This document shows positions 18,329 through 27,325 of a stretch of DNA of 64,000 nucleotides, in pieces. The notes beneath the pieces are model-generated. The model had not been told where the DNA came from. It saw only the letters and a list, made by a program, of their open reading frames with translations, and did not search any database. The position numbers were made by a program, and so were the translations under genes. This stretch comes from Bradyrhizobium sp. 195 (GTDB taxonomy: Bacteria > Pseudomonadota > Alphaproteobacteria > Rhizobiales > Xanthobacteraceae): positions 4,154,001-4,218,000 of the forward strand of contig NZ_CP082161.1 in the NCBI RefSeq assembly GCF_023101665.1. Reading direction: 5' to 3'. How positions within the stretch are numbered: position 1 is the stretch's first letter; each line of letters opens with the position of its first letter.

Positions 18329-19801
18329 TTATGCCCGCCGAACCGGTTTGCTTTTCGCGCGCAAGGCTGACCGCGATTCCCGCGCGAGCCGTTCGGCAGA
18401 GGCTACGAGTTGTGGAACTGCGTGGCCGGAAAATCCCAGCACGAAGCCGGGCAGAGGGCGCGTGCGCGAATAGGTGTCGGCCAATAGCCAGCCCTCCGCG
18501 CCGCCCGCCTGCTTGGCTTGCGCGGCCACCGACAGGTCGACCGAGGGATCGAACCGGGCGACGAGATGCAGGCCTTGTGACGGCACCGGCACGGATAGCG
18601 CGCCATCGGATGCGGCTTCCAGCGTTTCGGCCAGCACATCGCGCGCCTCGCGATAGAGTTTTCGCACGCGCTTAAGGTTTGCGGCGAACGCGCCCGAGTT
18701 GAGCATGTCGGCCACCGCGCCTTCCATCAACGTGCCCGGAAAGCGGTCGAGCGCCGCGCGCGCAGCCGTCACGTCCGCGATCAGGCGCTCGGGCAGGGCG
18801 CAATAGCCGATACGCAGGCCTGGAAACAGCGTCTTGGCAAACGTGCCGAGGTAAATCACGCGCTGGAGACGGTCGATGCCGGCGAGCGACATCAAAGGCG
18901 CGCCATCATAGCGAAACTCGCTGTCGTAATCGTCCTCCAGGATGAAGGCTCCGGCCTGCCTGGCCCAGTCCAGAAGCTCGAGCCGCCGCGGCATCGACAT
19001 CTGCACGCCCAGCGGAAACTGATGCGACGGCGTGACATAGGCCGCACGCGCGGACGGCGCCGCGGCGCGGCCCTTGGCGATGCGCATGCCGTGCTCGTCG
19101 ACGGGAACGGGCACGGCGCGATAGCCGCAATGTGCAAAGGTCTTGCGCGCGGCAGGGTAGCCGGGGTCCTCGCACCAGACCTGGTCGCCCGCTTTGAGGA
19201 TCGCGCTCAGCACGATGCGCAGCGCGTGCAAAGCGCCCGACGTCAGCATGATCTGATCGGGATCGCAGCGCAGCCCGCGCGCCGACAACAGATGTTCGGC
19301 GATCGCCGCGCGCAGCTCGCGGCTGCCGCGCGGATCGCCATAGTGAAGGTGCTCGGCGCCGAAGGCGCGCATGCGGCGGCCGACGAAGGCGCGGAAGCGC
19401 TGCACCGCGCGCTCGTCGATATGCGTGCAGCCGAGCGCGAACGCGCCTTGACCGGGCGTTTCGACGATGACCTTCGGCTTGTTCGGTTCGGCCGCGCGCG
19501 CAGGGATGCGCGCGGCGACGAAGGTGCCGGAGCCGACGGTGGCTTCGGCAAAGCCGTCGGCGATCAGGCGCTCATAGGCGGTGACGACGGCGTTGCGCCG
19601 AAAGCCCGTTTGCTTCGCCAGCGTGCGTGACGGCGGCAGCGGCTCGCCAGGCTTGACGAGGCCGGAGACGATCATCTCACACAGCGCCTGATAGAGCCGA
19701 TGCGCGGCTGAAGCGCCGGCCGTGACGTGCGGGCCGGTGAGATCGAGCGACAGCTCGGTCTTGGCCGGGGAGGGGAGAGAATTGGTCGGAATTTTTTGCA
19801 T
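18329..19801 (-). CDS. MocR/PdxR-type regulator (GntR wHTH fused to aminotransferase fold)
   Basis: A 490-residue transcription factor that senses pyridoxal phosphate or an amino compound. An N-terminal winged helix (about 35-100, LYQALCEMIVSGLVKPGEPL then SRTLAKQTGFRRNAVVTAYE) is joined to a fold-type I aminotransferase domain with YVTPSHQFPLG, LEDDYDSEFRY and the PLP-lysine motif LGTFAKTLFPGLRIGY. The start at 19801 (MQKIPTNSL) is chosen because the upstream extension overlaps the divergent gene. It is transcribed away from a PNPOx-like gene with a 74-bp shared region, the usual arrangement of a MocR regulator and its target. Confidence 0.93.
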   Translation of the reverse strand: MQKIPTNSLPSPAKTELSLDLTGPHVTAGASAAHRLYQALCEMIVSGLVKPGEPLPPSRTLAKQTGFRRNAVVTAYERLIADGFAEATVGSGTFVAARIPARAAEPNKPKVIVETPGQGAFALGCTHIDERAVQRFRAFVGRRMRAFGAEHLHYGDPRGSRELRAAIAEHLLSARGLRCDPDQIMLTSGALHALRIVLSAILKAGDQVWCEDPGYPAARKTFAHCGYRAVPVPVDEHGMRIAKGRAAAPSARAAYVTPSHQFPLGVQMSMPRRLELLDWARQAGAFILEDDYDSEFRYDGAPLMSLAGIDRLQRVIYLGTFAKTLFPGLRIGYCALPERLIADVTAARAALDRFPGTLMEGAVADMLNSGAFAANLKRVRKLYREARDVLAETLEAASDGALSVPVPSQGLHLVARFDPSVDLSVAAQAKQAGGAEGWLLADTYSRTRPLPGFVLGFSGHAVPQLVASAERLARESRSALRAKSKPVRRA

Positions 19802-19803
19802 GG

Positions 19804-19860
19804 AATTGGAACTATCGCAGACCAAATGCGCCGCTACAACTACTCCGGATCTTTCCAATC
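19804..19860. promoter_or_regulatory. Divergent promoter/operator region of the MocR and PNPOx-like genes
   Basis: The 74 bp between the two start codons contains inverted 7-bp arms ATTGGAA (19804-19810) and TTCCAAT (19853-19859), 42 bp apart, one next to each gene. MocR proteins usually bind paired sites in such regions, so these are the best operator candidates. AGGAG precedes the GTG start at 19876. Confidence 0.4.
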
Positions 19861-19875
19861 CGATCAGGAGCGGCC

Positions 19876-20601
19876 GTGAGCCAGACCGAGACCACCAATT
19901 CCTATCCGCCCTCCGCGCGCAGCCAGGTGAAGCGCCGGCACGATCGCGGCTTCTACGATCACGACACGGTTCATCGCATCCTGGATTCCTCGATGCTCTG
20001 CCATGTCTCCTACGTGATCGACGGCCAGCCCTATTGCACGCCGACCTTCTTCTGGCGCGAGGGCACCAGGCTCTACTGGCACGGCTCGAGCGCAAGCCGG
20101 ATGTTGCGCAGCCAGACCAAGGGGGAGCGCGTGTGTCTCACGGTCGCCCATCTCGACAGCCTTGTGCTGGCGCGCTGCGGCTTCAACCATTCCGCCGACT
20201 ACCGTGCGGTGATGGCATTCGGCACCGCCTATCTCGTTGCCGATCCCAGCGAGAAGGAGCGCGCGGTGATCGCGATGGTCGACCGCTTCTTCCCGGATCG
20301 CACCGCGAGCCTTCGGGCCAGCAACACGCAGGAGATCAAGGCGACGTCTTTCATCGCGATGGAAATCGAGGAAGCCTCGGCCAAGATACGCGCCAAGGGT
20401 GTTGCTGACGACGACGAGGACTATGCGTTGCCGATTTATGCCGAACGCATCCCGGTGCGCACCGTGATCGGCGCGCCGGAACCTTGCCCGCGCCTGCTCG
20501 ACGGCGTCACGCGCCCTGCGACGTTGAAGGGCTATTCCGAGGGCCGGCTGCTCGAAGATGCATTGCGGGATGCTTATTTAGTGGAGTACCCGAACGGCTG
20601 A
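19876..20601 (+). CDS. Pyridoxamine 5'-phosphate oxidase-like FMN-binding split-barrel protein
   Basis: A 241-residue protein starting at GTG 19876 behind AGGAG. The split-barrel core is seen in DHDTVHRILDSSMLCHVSYV, QPYCTPTFFWREGTRLYWHG and ERVCLTVAHLDSLVLARCGF, like NimA/HugZ-type flavoproteins. Family members bind FMN, F420 or heme; which one cannot be told. The divergent MocR neighbour, a PLP-binding regulator class, suggests it is induced in response to a B6 vitamer or amine. Confidence 0.85.
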   Translation: MSQTETTNSYPPSARSQVKRRHDRGFYDHDTVHRILDSSMLCHVSYVIDGQPYCTPTFFWREGTRLYWHGSSASRMLRSQTKGERVCLTVAHLDSLVLARCGFNHSADYRAVMAFGTAYLVADPSEKERAVIAMVDRFFPDRTASLRASNTQEIKATSFIAMEIEEASAKIRAKGVADDDEDYALPIYAERIPVRTVIGAPEPCPRLLDGVTRPATLKGYSEGRLLEDALRDAYLVEYPNG

Positions 20602-20654
20602 AATCGGTTAGTTTGCGCACTCCTTGGGACCATTGGAATGCCTGGAGTTGCCTG

Positions 20655-21932
20655 ATGAATGCCGATACGCAGCAGAGGATTCTCGACGCCGTCGATGCCG
20701 GCTTCGAAGCCCAGCTTGCCACCACACGCGATTTCGTCGCGATCCCTTCGACCCGCGGGGCGGAGGGGCCGTGTCAGGACATGATCGGCGACCTCCTGCG
20801 CGAGCGTGGCTATGAGGTCGACGACTGGCACATCGATGTCGATGATCTCAAGGATCTGCGCGGCTTCGGCCCGATAGAGCATGATTTCTCCAAGGCACGT
20901 TCGGTGGTGGGCACCTACCGTCCGCAAACGAACAGCGGCAAATCGCTGATCCTGCAGGGCCACTGCGACGTGGTGCCCGCTGGCCCGCTGGAATTGTGGG
21001 ACACGCCGCCGTTCTCGCCCGTCATCAAGGACGGCAAGATGTTCGGCCGTGGCGCCTGCGACATGAAGTCCGGCACCATCGGCGCGCTCTATGCGCTGGA
21101 TGCGATCAAGGCCGCGGGTTTCAGGCCGACGGCACGGATCCACTTCCAGTCGGTGATCGAGGAGGAGAGCACAGGCGTCGGCGCGCTCTCGACGCTTCAG
21201 CGCGGCTATCGTGCGGATGCCTGCTTCATTCCGGAACCCACCGGCGGCAAAATGGTGCGCTCGCAAGTCGGCGTGATCTGGTTTCGCCTGCGCGTGAAGG
21301 GGCATCCGACGCACGTGGCGTTCGCCGGCTCCGGCGCAAACGCCATCATGGCCGCCTATCATTTGATCCAGGCGCTGCAGAAGCTGGAGATCGAATGGAA
21401 CGAGCGCGCCAAGGCTGACAGGCACTTCAAGACGCTCAACCATCCCATCAACTTCAACCCCGGCATCATCAAGGGCGGCGACTGGGCTTCCAGCGTGCCG
21501 GCCTGGTGCGATGTCGATTGCCGCATCGCCGTGTTGCCGGGCTGGTCGATTGCCGATCACCAGAAGGAAATTCTGGCTTGCGTCGCGGCCGCCGCGCGCA
21601 ACCATCGCTTTCTCGCCAACAATCCGCCGGAGGTCGAATGGTCGGGCTTCCTGTCGGAAGGCTATGAACTGACCGACGCCGCCGCGCCGGAGGCTGCGTT
21701 CGGCAAAGCGTTCGGCAAGGTCTATGGCGGCGCGGTCGAGGACCTCGTCTTCACCGCGCTCACCGACACCCGCTTCTATGGCCTCAACGAGGGCATCCCG
21801 AGCCTGTGCTTCGGCGCCAGCGGCGGCGAGATGCACGGCTTCAACGAATTTGTCGAGCTGGAGTCGCTGAAGAAGACGACCAAGGCGATGGCGCTGTTCA
21901 TCGCGGAATGGTGCGGGGTGGAAAAGGCATAG
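20655..21932 (+). CDS. M20 family deacylase (ArgE/DapE type)
   Basis: A 425-residue zinc amidohydrolase. ATG 20655 is chosen because GGAG lies eight bases upstream and the longer frame overlaps the PNPOx-like gene. Metal and catalytic motifs: LQGHCDVVPAG, GRGACDMKSG and VIEEESTGVGA, then the dimerisation insert, and a final metal His in FGASGGEMHGFNEFV. Family substrates include N-acetylornithine and N-succinyl-diaminopimelate; this one groups generally with ArgE/DapE-like deacylases and its substrate is unassigned. It may be co-transcribed with the gene 53 bp upstream. Confidence 0.88.
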   Translation: MNADTQQRILDAVDAGFEAQLATTRDFVAIPSTRGAEGPCQDMIGDLLRERGYEVDDWHIDVDDLKDLRGFGPIEHDFSKARSVVGTYRPQTNSGKSLILQGHCDVVPAGPLELWDTPPFSPVIKDGKMFGRGACDMKSGTIGALYALDAIKAAGFRPTARIHFQSVIEEESTGVGALSTLQRGYRADACFIPEPTGGKMVRSQVGVIWFRLRVKGHPTHVAFAGSGANAIMAAYHLIQALQKLEIEWNERAKADRHFKTLNHPINFNPGIIKGGDWASSVPAWCDVDCRIAVLPGWSIADHQKEILACVAAAARNHRFLANNPPEVEWSGFLSEGYELTDAAAPEAAFGKAFGKVYGGAVEDLVFTALTDTRFYGLNEGIPSLCFGASGGEMHGFNEFVELESLKKTTKAMALFIAEWCGVEKA

Positions 21933-21949
21933 CTGCGGTCGCCGATCTC

Positions 21950-22039
21950 GTAGGGTGGGCAAAGGCGCCCTTGCGCCGTGCCCACGAGTCTTATGCGACA
22001 TAGCCAGTGCGTGGGCACGCTCCGCTTTGCCCACCCTAC
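21950..22039 (+). repeat. GTAG-footed inverted repeat pair, family B
   Basis: GTAGGGTGGGCAAAG at the left end and CTTTGCCCACCCTAC at the right end, with inner arms CGTGCCCACG and GCGTGGGCAC. The outer 15-bp arms are perfect inverted repeats and carry GTAG/CTAC feet, the pattern of a REP pair (BIME) mobilised by a RAYT. It lies 17 bp after the deacylase stop. Confidence 0.8.
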
Positions 22040-22081
22040 GGCACCTTGGCTGGAGCGCTCAGCTATCTGTCCCCTAAATCC

Positions 22082-22093
22082 TTTAAGCTTAAA
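22082..22093. promoter_or_regulatory. AT-rich 12-bp palindrome upstream of the kynurenine operon
   Basis: TTTAAGCTTAAA is a perfect palindrome inside an AT-rich island (CCTAAATCCTTTAAGCTTAA) that stands out in high-GC DNA, 70 bp before the first operon start. It is a candidate operator or promoter element for tryptophan catabolism; the cognate regulator is not in the window. Confidence 0.45.
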
Positions 22094-22162
22094 ATAAAGA
22101 CTAGGATGCGGCAGTGACCGGTGGCAGACTGGCGGCCGGTTCGCGAGTCCTCGGGAGTGATA

Positions 22163-22972
22163 ATGCGCGATTGGGATGATGCTTATGCCAATTCGGCCCA
22201 TATCCCCGGCTCTGACAAGATGCCGGCGCAATGGGCGGAGCGGGCGGCGGCCTACCGGGCCGGGCTGAGGAACTTTCGCGCCGACATCGCCTATGGCGCC
22301 GGCGAGCGTCAGAAGCTCGACCTGATCCTGCCCGACGGCGACAGCAAGGGTCTCGTCGTCTTCGTGCATGGCGGCTACTGGATGCGGTTCGACAAGTCGA
22401 CATGGACCGATCTCGCCGAAGGTGCGCGGCACCATGGCTGGACGGTGGCGTTGCCGAGCTACACGCTGACGCCGGCCGCACGCATCTCCGACATCACCGC
22501 CGAGATCACTGGTGCGATCGCCGAGGCGGCCTCGCTCGTCTCCGGTCCGATCCGGCTTGCCGGCCATTCCGCCGGTGGCCATCTCGTCACGCGCATGCTG
22601 TGCGACGACAGCCGGCTCGAGCCTGCCGTCTTCAACCGTATCGCCGGCACGCTCTCGATCAGCGGCCTGCACGATCTGCGTCCGCTGCTGAAGACCCGCA
22701 TGAACGAGACGCTCGGCATGACGATGGAAGAGGCGACGCTGGAAAGCGCGGCGCTGCACCTGCCGCGCGGGCATTCGCCGGTGACAGCCTGGGTCGGTGG
22801 CGGCGAGCGGCCCGAATTCATCCGCCAGTCCGATCTGATTGCCAATATCTGGACCAGCTTTGACGTGCAGACCCGCCTCGTCGTCGATCCCGGACTGAAC
22901 CATTTTACCGTGATCGACGGACTGAAGGATCCGTCGTCGCCGATCACCGCGCGCCTGATCGGCCTCGACTGA
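22163..22972 (+). CDS. Kynurenine formamidase, alpha/beta-hydrolase (AFMID-like) type
   Basis: A 269-residue hydrolase predicted to convert N-formylkynurenine to kynurenine. Start at ATG 22163 behind GGGAG. The oxyanion motif reads HGGYW, the form found in eukaryotic arylformamidases rather than the HGGGW of ordinary esterases; the nucleophile is in AGHSAGGHL and the His is near the C-terminus in [12 protein letters not shown]. It is the first gene before kynA (37-bp gap) and kynU, taking the place of the metal-dependent KynB used by many bacteria. Context plus HGGYW make the assignment strong. Confidence 0.87.
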   Translation: MRDWDDAYANSAHIPGSDKMPAQWAERAAAYRAGLRNFRADIAYGAGERQKLDLILPDGDSKGLVVFVHGGYWMRFDKSTWTDLAEGARHHGWTVALPSYTLTPAARISDITAEITGAIAEAASLVSGPIRLAGHSAGGHLVTRMLCDDSRLEPAVFNRIAGTLSISGLHDLRPLLKTRMNETLGMTMEEATLESAALHLPRGHSPVTAWVGGGERPEFIRQSDLIANIWTSFDVQTRLVVDPGLNHFTVIDGLKDPSSPITARLIGLD

Positions 22973-23009
22973 GCAAAGCCAGGGGAAGATCGTTCGAAAG
23001 GGCCTGCCC

Positions 23010-23849
23010 ATGACGTCCAGCGATTACGATCCTGCAAACGAAGGCGCCGAGACCGATTTCGCCCGGCGGATGTCCTACGGCGACTACCTGGCGCTGGATG
23101 CGATCCTCGGCGCGCAGCATCCGCTCTCCGAAGCGCATGACGAGATGCTGTTCATCATCCAGCATCAGACCACGGAGCTGTGGATGCGCCTTGCCATCCA
23201 CGAACTCAGCGCCGCGCGCCGCGCCATCGCCAGCGACGAGGTGCAGCCTGCAATGAAGATGCTGGCGCGGATGTCGCGGATCTTCGAACAGCTCAACAAC
23301 GCCTGGGACGTGCTGCGCACCATGACGCCCAGCGAGTATACGCGCTTCCGCTCTCAGCTCGGACAGTCCTCGGGCTTTCAGTCGCGTCAATACCGGCTGA
23401 TCGAATTCCTGCTCGGCAACCGCAATCACGCCATGCTCAAGCCGCACGAGCACGATGTGGAGACGACGAAGCTGCTCGAAGCCGAACTCGCGACACCCAG
23501 CCTCTATGACGAGGTGCTGCGGCTCGCCGACCGCAACGGGCTCAAGATGCCGGCCGCGGTGCTGGCTCGCGATGTTCGCGAGACCCACAGCTTCAACGAA
23601 GGCGTGCTGCAGGCCTGGCGCGTCGTCTACGAGGCGCCGGAGACGCATTGGATGCTCTACGAGCTTGCCGAGAAACTGGTCGACTTCGAGGATTATTTCC
23701 GCCGCTGGCGCTTCAACCACGTGACCACGGTCGAGCGTGTCATCGGCTTCAAGCGCGGTACCGGCGGCACCGGTGGTGTCAGCTATCTCAAACGCATGCT
23801 GGAGGTGGAGTTGTTCCCCGAACTCTGGCGCGTGCGAACGATCCTGTAG
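23010..23849 (+). CDS. kynA: Tryptophan 2,3-dioxygenase
   Basis: A 279-residue heme dioxygenase that opens the indole ring of L-tryptophan to N-formylkynurenine. Substrate and heme blocks are all present: [28 protein letters not shown] with the distal His, [20 protein letters not shown], and [20 protein letters not shown] with the proximal His and the mobile GTGGTGG loop. Length matches the Xanthomonas enzyme class. It is the middle gene of the three-gene kyn operon. Confidence 0.97.
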   Translation: MTSSDYDPANEGAETDFARRMSYGDYLALDAILGAQHPLSEAHDEMLFIIQHQTTELWMRLAIHELSAARRAIASDEVQPAMKMLARMSRIFEQLNNAWDVLRTMTPSEYTRFRSQLGQSSGFQSRQYRLIEFLLGNRNHAMLKPHEHDVETTKLLEAELATPSLYDEVLRLADRNGLKMPAAVLARDVRETHSFNEGVLQAWRVVYEAPETHWMLYELAEKLVDFEDYFRRWRFNHVTTVERVIGFKRGTGGTGGVSYLKRMLEVELFPELWRVRTIL

Positions 23850-23857
23850 AAGTGGCC

Positions 23858-25060
23858 ATGACCAAATACCGCGTCTATGACGACACAAAAGCTCTGTTCG
23901 ACTTGCCGGATGGCGTGATCTATCTCGACGGCAACTCGCTTGGCGCGCTGCCATCCGGCGTTGCCGAGCGCGTCAACCGCGTCATCACGACGGAGTGGGG
24001 CGTTGAGCTGATCCGCGCCTGGAACACCGCGGGCTGGTACGCCCAGCCGCGCCATGTCGGCGATCGCATCGCGCGACTGATCGGCGCGGAAGCCGGCTCG
24101 GTGATGGTCGGGGACACGCTGTCGCTCAAGGTCTATCAGGCTCTTGCCGCCGCGCTCGACATGAATGCGTCGCGCAAGATCGTCCTGTCGGACACCGGCA
24201 ACTTTCCGACCGACCTCTACATGGCCGAAGGCCTGATCGCCACGCTCGGGCGCGGCCATCAATTGCGTCTGGTTGCGCCGGAGGAGATCGAATCCGCGCT
24301 GTCGGAGGAGGTCGCGGTGCTCTACATCACCGAGGTCGACTACCGCACCGGCCGCCGCCATGACATGGCGCATCTGACTGCGAAAGCGCATGCGCTCGGT
24401 ATTGTCACTGTCTGGGATCTCGCGCATTCCGCCGGCGCGTTGCCGGTCGATCTCGCCGGAAGCGGCGCCGATTTCGCGGCGGGATGCACCTACAAATACA
24501 TCAATGCCGGCCCTGGCGCGCCGGCCTTCCTCTACGTCGCACGGCGCCACGCCGACAGCGCGCGCGCTGCGCTGTCGGGATGGATGGGTCACGCAAAACC
24601 CTTCGCATTCGAGCTTGCCTATGCGGCCGCGGGCGGCGTCGAGCGCATGCGCGTCGGCACGCCGCCGGTGCTGGCGATGGCAGCGCTGGAGGCCTCGCTC
24701 GACATCTGGGACCGCGTCGATATCGCGGAGGTCCACGCCCGCTCGCTGGCGCTCGGTGACTTGCTGATCGCCGAAGTCGAACGCCGCTGCCCGTCTTTGA
24801 AGCTGGTCACCCCGCGCGCGCATGATCGCCGTGGCTCGCAAGTCTCCTTCGCCTTCGACGGCGGCTATGCCGCGATGCAAGCCCTGATCGGGCGTGGCGT
24901 CATCGGCGATTTCCGCGCGCCTGACATCATGCGGTTCGGCATCACGCCGCTGTATATCGGCGAGAGCGAGATCGTGCGGGCGGCGGAGATCATCGAGGAG
25001 GTGATTTCAGGCGAGGTGTGGCGACGACCGGAATATCAGGTCGTAAACGCGGTGACGTGA
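23858..25060 (+). CDS. kynU: Kynureninase
   Basis: A 400-residue PLP enzyme cleaving kynurenine to anthranilate and alanine. It starts at ATG 23858, eight bases after the kynA stop. Recognisable parts: IYLDGNSLGALP near the N-terminus, the DTLSLKVYQALAAAL phosphate-binding stretch, WDLAHSAGALPVDLAGSGAD with the PLP Asp, and the Schiff-base Lys in GCTYKYINAGPGAPAFLY. With its two neighbours it completes tryptophan breakdown to anthranilate. Confidence 0.96.
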   Translation: MTKYRVYDDTKALFDLPDGVIYLDGNSLGALPSGVAERVNRVITTEWGVELIRAWNTAGWYAQPRHVGDRIARLIGAEAGSVMVGDTLSLKVYQALAAALDMNASRKIVLSDTGNFPTDLYMAEGLIATLGRGHQLRLVAPEEIESALSEEVAVLYITEVDYRTGRRHDMAHLTAKAHALGIVTVWDLAHSAGALPVDLAGSGADFAAGCTYKYINAGPGAPAFLYVARRHADSARAALSGWMGHAKPFAFELAYAAAGGVERMRVGTPPVLAMAALEASLDIWDRVDIAEVHARSLALGDLLIAEVERRCPSLKLVTPRAHDRRGSQVSFAFDGGYAAMQALIGRGVIGDFRAPDIMRFGITPLYIGESEIVRAAEIIEEVISGEVWRRPEYQVVNAVT

Positions 25061-25078
25061 GGGAGGCAGTCTCTAACG

Positions 25079-25167
25079 GCGTCATTGCGAGGAGCTCTTG
25101 CGACGAAGCAATCCATAATCCCTGCACCGAGGGATTCTGATTTGCTTCGCTTCGCTCGCAATGACGG
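25079..25167 (+). repeat. Intergenic inverted repeat, family D
   Basis: Left arm GCGTCATTGCGAG and right arm CTCGCAATGACGGC are inverted copies, with inner GACGAAGCAATCC and TTTGCTTCGCTTCG. It fills the 115-bp gap between the convergent kynU and BtuF-like genes. This repeat type lacks the GTAG foot and is common in bradyrhizobial intergenic DNA as I recall it. Confidence 0.7.
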
Positions 25168-25175
25168 CGGAGAGA

Positions 25176-25964
25176 TCAGGGGCGCTGGTCCCACAACGCC
25201 GTCACGATCGCATCAAGCCCATTCGTCAGGGCCGCCGGTCCCGGCTGCAGTATGATTGGTGACTTGATCTCGACGATGCGGTCGTCGCGCACAGCCGGAA
25301 TCTCATTCCAGCCATCGCGCTGCTTGATGCGGGCAGGCACGACCTTCTTGCCGCACCATGATGCGAGGATCACGTCGGGCGCAGCCCCGCGCACCGCCTC
25401 AACCGAGACGATGCGATCCTTCGCGGCCTGCCGATGGCGCAACTCCGGAAACACATCTGCACCGCCGGCGATCTCGATCAGCTCGGAGACCCAGCCGATG
25501 CCCGAGATCAACGGATCGTCCCATTCCTCGAAATAGACCTTTGGTGGCGGCGAGGGGCGGGGCATTGCGGCGGTCGCGGCAAGGCGCCTTTCGAAACCTC
25601 GCGCGAGTTCCTCCGCGCGTGCGGACACACCGACCAGCGCGCCCAGAGTCCGGATCATTGCGAGAATCCCGGCGACGTCGCGCTGGTTGAAGACGTGGAC
25701 GTCGATGCCGGCGCGGACGAGGTCGGCGGCGATGCCGGCCTGCAGGTCCGAGAAGGCCAGCACCAGCTCCGGTTCCAGCGCCAGGATCTTCGGGATGTCC
25801 GCGGAGACGAACGCCGACACCCGCGGCTTCTCCCGGCGCACCTGCGGCGGGCGGACGGCGTAGCCGGAGACGCCGACGATGCGGTCCTGCTCGCCGAGCA
25901 GATAGAGCGTTTCAACCGTCTCTTCGGTCAGGCATACGATGCGGCGGGGCGGGAAATGGCGCAT
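25176..25964 (-). CDS. BtuF-like periplasmic-binding-fold protein lacking a signal peptide
   Basis: A 262-residue type III substrate-binding fold. RIVCLTEETVETLYLLGEQDRIVGVSGY opens like BtuF/FecB proteins, with a central helix around LAMIRTLGALVG and the second lobe from about 140 (PKVYFEEWDDPLISG). The usual role is to deliver cobalamin or siderophore to an ABC importer, but here the reading starts MRHFPPRR with no hydrophobic leader and no lipobox, and no permease or ATPase gene is near. It may be a cytoplasmic binding protein, or its leader may have been lost. A solitary gene with no other clue to ligand. Confidence 0.8.
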   Translation of the reverse strand: MRHFPPRRIVCLTEETVETLYLLGEQDRIVGVSGYAVRPPQVRREKPRVSAFVSADIPKILALEPELVLAFSDLQAGIAADLVRAGIDVHVFNQRDVAGILAMIRTLGALVGVSARAEELARGFERRLAATAAMPRPSPPPKVYFEEWDDPLISGIGWVSELIEIAGGADVFPELRHRQAAKDRIVSVEAVRGAAPDVILASWCGKKVVPARIKQRDGWNEIPAVRDDRIVEIKSPIILQPGPAALTNGLDAIVTALWDQRP

Positions 25965-26083
25965 GGGACAAGCATATGCGCAAATACGAGAGCCGATGTC
26001 TGCACGGCCATTACCTCGAACGTCATTGCCTTGCTACGCGAAGCCATTCACGCTGACACAACAATGGATTGGGAGGACATCTG

Positions 26084-26485
26084 ATGACGCCGCTCGAGAA
26101 ACTTAAAGCGATGAAGATGCCGTTCGCCGAGCTCAAGGGCGTCGAGTTCGTCGAGGCCGAGAAGGACCGCGTGGTGGCGCGGATGACTGTCCGGTCCGAT
26201 CTCTGCACGCTTCACCACACCATCCATGGCGGGGCCGTAATGGCGCTGGCCGATTCCGTTGGCGCGGCCGCGACCGTGATCAACCTGCCTGACGACGCCA
26301 AGGGAACGACCACGCTGGAAAGCAAGACCAATTTCATCGGTGGGGCGAAGGAGGGAACCACCGTCATTGCCACTGCGACCCCGGTTCACCGGGGCCGGCG
26401 GACCCAGGTCTGGACCACCCGGCTGGAAACCGAAGACGGCAAGCTGGTCGCGGTGGTGACCCAGACCCAACTGGTCCTCGGATGA
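26084..26485 (+). CDS. PaaI family hotdog thioesterase
   Basis: A 133-residue acyl-CoA thioesterase. ATG 26084 has GGGAGG seven bases upstream. The hotdog signature HHTIHGGAVMALADSVGAAA contains the catalytic Gly/Asp environment, and GTTTLESKTNFIGGAKEGTT follows as in PaaI/YdiI proteins. Acyl-CoA specificity cannot be told. The gene is followed by a separate promoter, so it is probably monocistronic. Confidence 0.88.
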   Translation: MTPLEKLKAMKMPFAELKGVEFVEAEKDRVVARMTVRSDLCTLHHTIHGGAVMALADSVGAAATVINLPDDAKGTTTLESKTNFIGGAKEGTTVIATATPVHRGRRTQVWTTRLETEDGKLVAVVTQTQLVLG

Positions 26486-26552
26486 ATACGGGGCCTTGAT
26501 CTCATTAACGATTCGTCGTTCCTCATGCCCGAAACTTGGGCAGGTTCCCGGC

Positions 26553-26581
26553 TTGAAAAGTATGTTGCGACGCACAATATT
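26553..26581 (+). promoter_or_regulatory. Sigma-70-like promoter of the GNAT gene
   Basis: TTGAAA (26553-26558), 17 bases, AATATT (26576-26581), in an AT-enriched stretch 53 bp before the GTG start of the acetyltransferase. An upstream hairpin TGCCC-N7-GGGCA (about 26526-26542) could belong to the end of the thioesterase transcript. Confidence 0.5.
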
Positions 26582-26634
26582 GGGGACCTAGGGATTCGAA
26601 CGCCTCCTCGAGGGACACCAAGAGGAGTTTTGAC

Positions 26635-27246
26635 GTGGCACTTGAAGACACTACCCGCATGCCGTCCGTTCCGGGCTATGTGCGGACCCTGAGCCAGCTG
26701 GAAGAATTGCCGCTTCTACGCGATCACCTGCTGAGACTCGATGCCGAAAGCCGGCACGATCGCTTCAACGGTTTTCTCGACGACAGCTTCATCGAGCGAT
26801 ACGCCGCGCGCTGTGCCGAGGATGGCACTGTGATCGTCGCTTACATCGTTGACGGCGTTGTCCGCGGTGCGGCCGAACTGCATCCGGAGGAAGACGATTC
26901 TCTCCCTGAAGTCGCCTTCAGCGTGGAAGCCTCTGCACGCCGCCAAGGCGTCGGCACCGTGCTGTTCCGCCGCCTGATCGCGGAGGCGCGCTGGAAAGGC
27001 TATAAGCGCCTGCGCATCACCACGGGCGCCGAGAACCAGGCGATGCGGGCGCTCGCAAGGAAGTTCGGCGCGCATCTGGCTTTCCGTCACGGCGAATCGA
27101 CCGGCACCATTGATCTCGCCAAGACACCTGAGGCCGAGCTCGCCGATCTCGCGGCTTCGCCCTTTACGGCCGGGCGCGCTCTTCTCAGCTTCAACTCGAC
27201 CTGCTGGAAGATCATCTCCAGCATGTACGGCAATCGCGCCGCCTGA
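26635..27246 (+). CDS. GNAT family N-acetyltransferase
   Basis: 203 residues starting at GTG 26635, chosen because GAGGAG lies seven bases upstream. The acetyl-CoA loop is VEASARRQGVGTVLFRRLIAEARWKGYKRL (about 97-126), the R/Q-x-x-G-x-G/A pattern in QGVGT, preceded by the beta-strand PEVAFSV. The acceptor substrate is unknown. A strong terminator follows the stop, so this is a single-gene unit with its own promoter. Confidence 0.88.
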   Translation: MALEDTTRMPSVPGYVRTLSQLEELPLLRDHLLRLDAESRHDRFNGFLDDSFIERYAARCAEDGTVIVAYIVDGVVRGAAELHPEEDDSLPEVAFSVEASARRQGVGTVLFRRLIAEARWKGYKRLRITTGAENQAMRALARKFGAHLAFRHGESTGTIDLAKTPEAELADLAASPFTAGRALLSFNSTCWKIISSMYGNRAA

Positions 27247-27269
27247 CCTAAAAAAGCAGGACCGGAATC

Positions 27270-27302
27270 AAAAAAGCGGACCGGCAAAACCGGTCCGCTT
27301 TT
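27270..27302. terminator. Bidirectional intrinsic terminator
   Basis: 13-bp perfect stem AAAAGCGGACCGG / CCGGTCCGCTTTT with loop CAAAA, flanked by A-run on the left and T-run on the right. It ends the GNAT transcript and, read on the other strand, the convergent gene at 27326. Confidence 0.93.
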
Positions 27303-27325
27303 GTATTGGGTGGAGAACCGGGGGT

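Noticed and set aside
26582..26612. Sequence GGGATTCGAACGCC resembling the reverse complement of a tRNA T-arm
   Set aside because: The flanking bases do not make a T-stem, and no acceptor, D or anticodon arm can be drawn on either strand. It overlaps the promoter and leader of the GNAT gene.
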